Assembly: GCA_013423325.1 (NCBI GenBank)
Contig: BLJB01000136.1
Location: 1 to 20,744, forward strand
Direction of reading: 5' to 3'
From: Usnea hakonensis
Taxonomy: Eukaryota > Ascomycota > Lecanoromycetes > Lecanorales > Parmeliaceae
Length of the DNA stretch: 20,744 nucleotides
Below, in pieces: positions 19,680-20,744 of this stretch. The notes under the pieces are model-generated. The model was not told where the DNA came from and made no database searches. It saw nothing but the letters and a program-made list of their open reading frames with translations. The position numbers were made by a program, and so were the translations under genes. Numbering within the stretch: position 1 is the stretch's first letter; each line of letters begins with the position of its first letter.

Positions 19680-20105
19680 ATATGTGTGTTATATGATCCC
19701 CTTTATCCTATCCCTTTCTTCTAATCCCATCCATCCGCACAGCGCAGCGCATCCCCATCCCAAACCGCACCTCCCTCACATCTTACCCCTTTTTTTAAAA
19801 AATTTTAAAACTCCACTTCCACGCTCCGATACTAGTATACGGAATTACTTAATATATATTACGCGATCCGCGGTACTATGACCAAACTCTATAACCCCCC
19901 TCCTTTCACACCTTCCAAAAAGAAAGTCGTAATCCAATCCCTTTTCACAACCACTCACACCAAAAAGAAAATCCCTACCCCTCCCTCATCCTCCCTCACC
20001 TCCCCTCCCCTCATCCCTGCCCCATCCCCATCCTCCCCCCCCATTCCCCCCCACCCCCTCCCCTCCCCCATCCCCATCCCTTTCCCAACCCCTTCTATCT
20101 TTTAG
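19680..20105. repeat. C-rich, pyrimidine-skewed low-complexity DNA
   Basis: The + strand is dominated by C with T and A, in irregular CCCCATCC- and CCCTCCC-type runs, most extreme at about 19970-20095. The + frames at 19684-19881 and 19878-20105 are open only because this composition seldom makes stops; they are not genes. Confidence 0.7.
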
Positions 20106-20130
20106 CGAACGTTGTTCGTCGACGAGATGT

Positions 20131-20131
<1 letters not shown>

Positions 20132-20166
<35 letters not shown>

Positions 20167-20231
20167 GAGATAGAGAGATAGACAGATAGATAGATAGATA
20201 GATAAATAGATATAGATAGATAGATAGAGAG
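20132..20231. repeat. (GATA)n microsatellite
   Basis: About 100 bases of GATA tetranucleotide repeat, with a few GAGA, GACA and AATA interruptions in the second half. Confidence 0.95.
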
Positions 20232-20302
20232 GCTAGGCTAGGGAGAGGCTAGGGCTTTAATATCTTTAGTTTTAGTTTAAAGGAGTATTTTATGTTGTGT
20301 GA

Positions 20303-20317
20303 TTAGGATTAGGGTTT
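20303..20317. repeat. telomere-like TTAGGATTAGGG
   Basis: One degenerate and one perfect TTAGGG-type unit occur near the right end. Alone this is weak, but it agrees with a subtelomeric position. Confidence 0.35.
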
Positions 20318-20363
20318 GTGGGATCGAGAAGGATATAGAGAGAGGTGAGAGGTTGTGGAGGAG

Positions 20364-20368
20364 GAGGG

Positions 20369-20399
<31 letters not shown>

Positions 20400-20416
20400 T
20401 AGGGGGGGGGGGGGGT

Positions 20417-20448
<32 letters not shown>

Positions 20449-20458
20449 GCGGGGGGGG
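20364..20458. repeat. poly-G tract, about 90 bases
   Basis: An almost uninterrupted run of G with a handful of A, T and C. Such tracts are difficult to sequence and assemble, and can fold as G-quadruplexes. Its length should not be taken as exact. Confidence 0.9.
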
Positions 20459-20519
20459 ATGATTGAGAGGGGGAGGGGAAGGTAGGCTGGGTAAGGAGTT
20501 AAGAGTATTTAACTAGGTA

Positions 20520-20744
20520 GATAAATATTTGCCTTTCGCACACAACGTCTCCCCTACTCTCCCCCCTACACCTCATTAATCAACCCCATCCTCCCCCCCT
20601 CTCCCTTCCTGTACCCTCCAAACCATCACAAAACCTCCACTCTAGCCCCAATTTCCTTTCCCTTTCCCCCCCCCCCTCCCCTCCCCCACCCCATCCCATC
20701 CCCTCCCCTCCTTCTCCCACCCCCCCCCCTCTTCCCCTTACCCC
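20520..20744. other. C-rich end of window, no gene
   Basis: AT-rich DNA passes into C/T-rich low complexity with C-runs (about 20668-20678 and 20721-20730). No coding signal. The base composition mirrors the G-tract upstream on the other strand. Confidence 0.6.

Overview
The window looks like gene-poor, partly decayed DNA from a filamentous ascomycete (Pezizomycotina), probably near a chromosome end. The short GT-AG introns (49-112 nt) with TACTAAC-like branch sites, the fungal-type protein families, and relics whose damage is mostly C-to-T or G-to-A all point that way. That pattern resembles repeat-induced point mutation (RIP). The species cannot be read from the sequence. The right end (about 19.1-20.7 kb) is low complexity: nearly G-free C-rich DNA, a GATA microsatellite and a G-run of about 90 bases. 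This is what subtelomeric or contig-end sequence looks like.

Layout. 1-3.9 kb: no intact gene, but several long, low-stop reading blocks on the + strand suggest one or more large decayed genes of unknown identity. 3.9-6.7 kb: nothing recognisable. 6.86-7.38 kb: a small broken gene relic behind a pyrimidine-rich leader. 7.97-8.39 kb (-): a convincing small secreted cysteine-rich protein with an (Ala-Pro)n linker encoded by a hexanucleotide microsatellite. 8.4-11.5 kb: mostly featureless, with a possible solo LTR near 9.35-9.53 kb and a 12-bp inverted repeat.

11.9-19 kb is the most informative part and looks like the remains of a secondary-metabolite gene cluster. In order: an intact membrane-anchored alpha/beta-hydrolase (11882-13024, +); a highly-reducing polyketide synthase relic covering only the end of the acyltransferase, the linker and the dehydratase domain (13436-15000, -); a SAT4/rhodopsin-type 7-TM membrane protein gene with three inferred introns and one frame break (15073-16331, -); and a cytochrome P450 pseudogene (17441-18961, +) whose haem-ligand cysteine is now tyrosine. 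Only the hydrolase appears able to make its full protein. A small exon-like fragment with a protein-kinase glycine loop lies at 19556-19625.

How the parts relate: a PKS, a P450, a hydrolase and a membrane protein are typical members of one fungal biosynthetic cluster. Their proximity suggests a former pathway, but the co-membership and the RIP explanation are inferences. The relic identities rest on motifs read by eye, without database searches.
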